From NCBI GenBank assembly GCA_903911805.1, contig CAIWET010000049.1, positions 1 through 15,038 of the forward strand: DNA of 15,038 nucleotides, in the 5' to 3' direction. The first letter of the stretch is position 1. Every line of letters begins with the position of its first letter. Under the pieces are notes generated by a model. The model made no database searches. It worked only from the letters and a program-made list of their open reading frames with translations, and was not told where the DNA came from. A program made the position numbers and the translations under genes. The DNA comes from an uncultured Ignavibacteria bacterium (GTDB lineage: Bacteria > Bacteroidota > Ignavibacteria > Kapaibacteriales > UBA2268). Below, piece by piece: positions 13,694 to 15,038 of the stretch.

Positions 13694-14995
13694 ATGAAAT
13701 CAAATTCAAAAATAGCGACAATAATTCATCACGAATTTATAACAAGAGTAAAATCAAAAGGATTTATTCTTTCTACAATTTTAGCTCCAATTCTAATGAT
13801 AGCGATGATTACAATTCCAGTTTTAGTAACTATGATGTCTTCAGAAGAAACCAACAAGAAAATCGCAATAGTGGATAACACAACTAATCTTGGAAAAGAT
13901 TTGGCGAAATTGGATACTACAAAATACTTCCTGACAAAAATGGCAGAACCTGAATTACAAAAGATGGTTTTAAATAAACATTTAGATGGTTTTGTAATTC
14001 TTACTGACGAAGTTTTAAATGCAGGAAAATTTAATGTATATACAAGTGGTGGTGGTGGAATAGGATTTATTTCTTCATTACAGAATACTATTGGTGACAT
14101 TATACGACGCGAAAGATTAATAAAAGCTGGAGCGGATGAATCCCTTTTAAAACTTTCTGATGAAAGCATTAAAGTTGAAACAAAGAAAATAACTGATAAA
14201 GGAACCGAAAAAGATTTTACAGCCATTTATGCAGGTTTAGGGTATTTCTTAGGATTTTTCATATATATAATGATGATTATGTATGGCCAAATCGTTTCTC
14301 GTGGCGTGATTGAAGAAAAAGCAAATAGAATTATTGAGGTGATTGCATCATCTGCTCGTCCTTTTGAATTGATGTTTGGAAAAGTTGTCGGAATTGGTAC
14401 TGTTGGATTATTTCAAGTAACACTATGGGCAATATCAGGATTTTTATTATTACAATTATTTGGTTTGGTTGCCCCATCTTTAATTAATCAGAATTCATTA
14501 ATGGGAATGTCTAATAATCCAGCTTTATCTACTCCTGGATTGGCAGGTTTACCATTTGATATACCAAAAATTGGATTTGGAATCGTGATTGCATTCTTCT
14601 ATTATTTTTTAATAGGTTATTTCATTTACGCGACATTATTTGCCGCGATAGGTTCATCAGTTGATCAAGAATCAGACGCTGCTCAATTGCAAGGTCCTGT
14701 AACTATTCCGATTATAATTCCAATATTATTCATTGGAAATGTGATTTCTAACCCTGATGGGAATTTGGCTATAATTCTTTCATTAATTCCTTTCTTTTCA
14801 CCAATTTTGATGATTGTAAGAATTGCTGCAACCGATGTACCAATTTGGCAGATTGCTTTATCAGTTGTTTTGACAATAGGAACATTCTTCGCTTGCCTAT
14901 GGGTAGCATCAAGAATTTACAGAATAGGTATTTTGATGTATGGTAAAAAACCAACAATCAAAGAAGTAATTAAGTGGACTTTTATCAAGAATTAG
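13694..14995 (+). CDS. ABC-2 type permease, NatB/YhaP-like
   Basis: A 433-residue membrane subunit. A first membrane helix at about 24-48 (FILSTILAPILMIAMITIPV) is followed by a large extracytoplasmic domain (about 50-175), then helices at about 177-200, 232-258, 294-320, 337-351, 357-380 and 384-405. The family stretches IEEKANRIIEVIASSARPFE (206-225), LMFGKVVG (226-233) and DQESDAAQLQGPV (324-336) identify the NatB/YhaP group of ABC-2 permeases. It begins 4 bp after the ATPase gene and is clearly its partner. It has the only TAG stop among the annotated genes. Direction is probably export; the substrate is not evident. Confidence 0.93.
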   Translation: MKSNSKIATIIHHEFITRVKSKGFILSTILAPILMIAMITIPVLVTMMSSEETNKKIAIVDNTTNLGKDLAKLDTTKYFLTKMAEPELQKMVLNKHLDGFVILTDEVLNAGKFNVYTSGGGGIGFISSLQNTIGDIIRRERLIKAGADESLLKLSDESIKVETKKITDKGTEKDFTAIYAGLGYFLGFFIYIMMIMYGQIVSRGVIEEKANRIIEVIASSARPFELMFGKVVGIGTVGLFQVTLWAISGFLLLQLFGLVAPSLINQNSLMGMSNNPALSTPGLAGLPFDIPKIGFGIVIAFFYYFLIGYFIYATLFAAIGSSVDQESDAAQLQGPVTIPIIIPILFIGNVISNPDGNLAIILSLIPFFSPILMIVRIAATDVPIWQIALSVVLTIGTFFACLWVASRIYRIGILMYGKKPTIKEVIKWTFIKN

Positions 14996-15025
14996 TTAGG
15001 AATGTTAGTATATACTTATTTAATT

Positions 15026-15038
15026 ATGAAAATTAAAA
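15026..15038 (+). CDS. Possible start of another gene, cut by the window edge
   Basis: An ATG at 15026 is followed by Lys-Ile-Lys codons up to the window end, 30 bp after the permease stop. The context (AATTATGAAAA) resembles the start of the lipoprotein gene at 1355. Four codons cannot prove a gene. Confidence 0.25.

Noticed and set aside
13729..14226. Long antisense open frame (165 codons) opposite the permease gene
   Set aside because: It lies wholly inside a well-supported ABC-2 permease and its composition follows from complementing hydrophobic codons. No family features are seen.

Overview
The window is AT-rich chromosomal DNA with tightly packed genes. It most likely comes from a Gram-negative member of the Bacteroidota / FCB group (Ignavibacteria- or Kapabacteria-like lineages would fit; I cannot place it more precisely). 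The reasons are the low GC content, almost no Shine-Dalgarno sequences before starts, promoter elements matching the Bacteroidota -7 motif TAnnTTTG, lipoproteins and barrel-like secreted proteins, and kdsB, which implies Kdo-containing lipopolysaccharide. TAA, TGA and TAG all end genes here, so the standard bacterial code is in use.

Layout. (1) 18-2647, plus strand: three closely spaced genes of unknown function, one large secreted protein and two lipoproteins with Ig-like/carboxypeptidase-regulatory-like modules. (2) 2644-6140, minus strand: uvrA (nucleotide excision repair), followed 11 bp later by a DUF2461 gene. (3) 6141-6313: a divergent promoter region with mirrored promoter copies and three DnaA-box-like TTTTCC(A)ACA elements. 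(4) 6314-9139, plus: a TPR/SPOR-domain exported protein, rlmN, and a secreted probable outer-membrane protein, joined by 1-bp gaps or 4-bp overlaps. (5) 9236-10760, plus: gatC, kdsB and a DUF1905/YdeI-domain gene, again overlapping or abutting. (6) 10761-12672, minus: an AI-2E family permease downstream of a PAP2 phosphatase. (7) 12673-12780: a divergent promoter region with a bulged palindrome. (8) 12781-14995, plus: a NatA/NatB-like ABC exporter. The last bases may start another gene.

Most genes are housekeeping or envelope functions: DNA repair, rRNA/tRNA modification, tRNA-dependent amidation, Kdo activation, undecaprenyl-phosphate or lipid phosphate recycling, export. The clearest anomaly is gatC. 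It carries an in-frame TAA, but the conserved C-terminal tail continues in the same frame for 17 more codons to a second TAA that abuts the GTG start of kdsB. This is a single-base nonsense change, a sequencing error, or readthrough. I saw no CRISPR array, transposon, phage gene, tRNA or rRNA, and I do not see a clear-cut new multi-gene defence or biosynthetic system.
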